Below, one piece after another: positions 12,157 through 12,589 of a stretch of 12,589 bases of DNA. Positions within the stretch are counted from its first letter, which is position 1; each line of letters begins with the position of its first letter. Location: contig CADCUU010000359.1 of the NCBI GenBank assembly GCA_902805995.1, positions 1 to 12,589 of the forward strand, read 5' to 3'. Below the pieces are notes generated by a model, which saw only the letters and a program-made list of their open reading frames with translations, did no database searches and was not told the origin of the DNA. The position numbers were made by a program, and so were the translations under genes. Source of the DNA: an uncultured Rubellimicrobium sp. (GTDB lineage: Bacteria > Pseudomonadota > Alphaproteobacteria > Rhodobacterales > Rhodobacteraceae).

Positions 12157-12225
12157 GGCCCCGCGCCGCGCGCCGTGCAAGATGCGCCATCATCCGGCGC
12201 GTCCCGACCGAGAGAGCCTGTGACC

Positions 12226-12589
12226 ATGACCCACTACTCCGCCTTCGCTCTCCTCAAGAACGCCCTTTCGGGGCACAGGAACTGGCGGGAGCAGTGGCCC
12301 GACGCCCAGCCCAAGGCGGAGTACGACGTCATCATCGTCGGCGCGGGCGGGCATGGGCTGGGGGCGGCCTACTACCTCGCCAAGGAGCACGGGATCACCA
12401 ACGTGGCGGTGATCGACAAGGGGTGGCTCGGCGGCGGGAACACCGGGCGCAATACCACGATCATCCGGTCCAACTACCTGTATGACGAGAGCGCCAAGCT
12501 TTACGACCACGCGCTCGACCTGTGGGAGGACCTGAGCCAGGACCTCAACTACAACGTCATGTATTCGAAGCGCGGGGTCATGATGCTCG
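12226..12589 (+). CDS. soxB: Sarcosine oxidase beta subunit (5' part, cut by window edge)
   Basis: SoxB is the FAD-binding, catalytic beta subunit of heterotetrameric sarcosine oxidase, which demethylates sarcosine to glycine in the cytosol, yielding peroxide and, with tetrahydrofolate, methylene-THF. The first 121 codons are present. They show the characteristic N-terminus [16 protein letters not shown] (5-20), the dinucleotide-binding [18 protein letters not shown] (34-51, GxGxxG at Gly39-Gly44), [19 protein letters not shown] (60-78) and IIRSNYL, which distinguish heterotetrameric SoxB from monomeric sarcosine oxidases. The full protein is about 415 residues, so roughly 70 percent lies beyond the window, including the covalent-FMN histidine. 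The ATG at 12226 fits the family start; the ribosome site (GAGAG) is weak and distant. The divergent GlxA-type regulator next to it is the probable activator. Confidence 0.95.
   Translation, partial: MTHYSAFALLKNALSGHRNWREQWPDAQPKAEYDVIIVGAGGHGLGAAYYLAKEHGITNVAVIDKGWLGGGNTGRNTTIIRSNYLYDESAKLYDHALDLWEDLSQDLNYNVMYSKRGVMML

Noticed and set aside
1..12589. CRISPR arrays, tRNA or rRNA genes, insertion sequences, integrases
   Set aside because: No regular repeat-spacer pattern, no cloverleaf-like sequence and no transposase or integrase motif were found on either strand.

Overview
The window is very GC-rich, tightly packed bacterial chromosome. Gene content and protein sequence point to an alphaproteobacterium, most likely Rhodobacterales/Rhodobacteraceae: a long TL5/CTC-type L25 near a C-terminally extended Pth, an LldD-type lactate dehydrogenase, and a GlxA-type regulator divergent from sarcosine oxidase beta. 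This assignment is an inference from protein resemblance; no rRNA is present. I see 14 protein genes (two cut by the window edges) and no tRNA, rRNA, insertion sequence, phage gene or CRISPR.

Left block (1-3411): a minus-strand run of rplY (L25), pth (peptidyl-tRNA hydrolase), a DUF2332 gene overlapping pth by four bases, and a DUF2237 gene running off the left edge. An EmrE-like SMR efflux gene on the plus strand sits between rplY and pth. rplY has a clear UUCG-loop terminator and a terminator-like hairpin with a U-rich tract in its leader.

Middle block (3412-9267): a structured, repeat-bearing non-coding stretch of about 495 bp, then a YbjJ-like MFS transporter (+), a GH13 amylosucrase/sucrose hydrolase (-), an L-lactate dehydrogenase (-) and trpA (-). 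These look like independent units. The amylosucrase and lactate dehydrogenase genes both use a TAG stop that forms the edge of a related GGTGCRYGC palindrome.

Right block (9468-12589): a probable minus-strand operon of VOC protein, zinc nucleoside deaminase and a second VOC protein, the two VOC proteins being paralogs. A DJ-1/PfpI-AraC (GlxA-type) regulator follows, transcribed divergently from soxB, the beta subunit of heterotetrameric sarcosine oxidase, which is cut by the right edge. The regulator probably controls glycine betaine/sarcosine breakdown.

I found no convincing wholly new system. The best leads are small-scale: the rplY leader hairpin, the stop-codon palindromes, the interleaved repeats upstream of rplY, the 3'-end tandem duplication beside the first VOC gene, and the unusual VOC-deaminase-VOC cassette.
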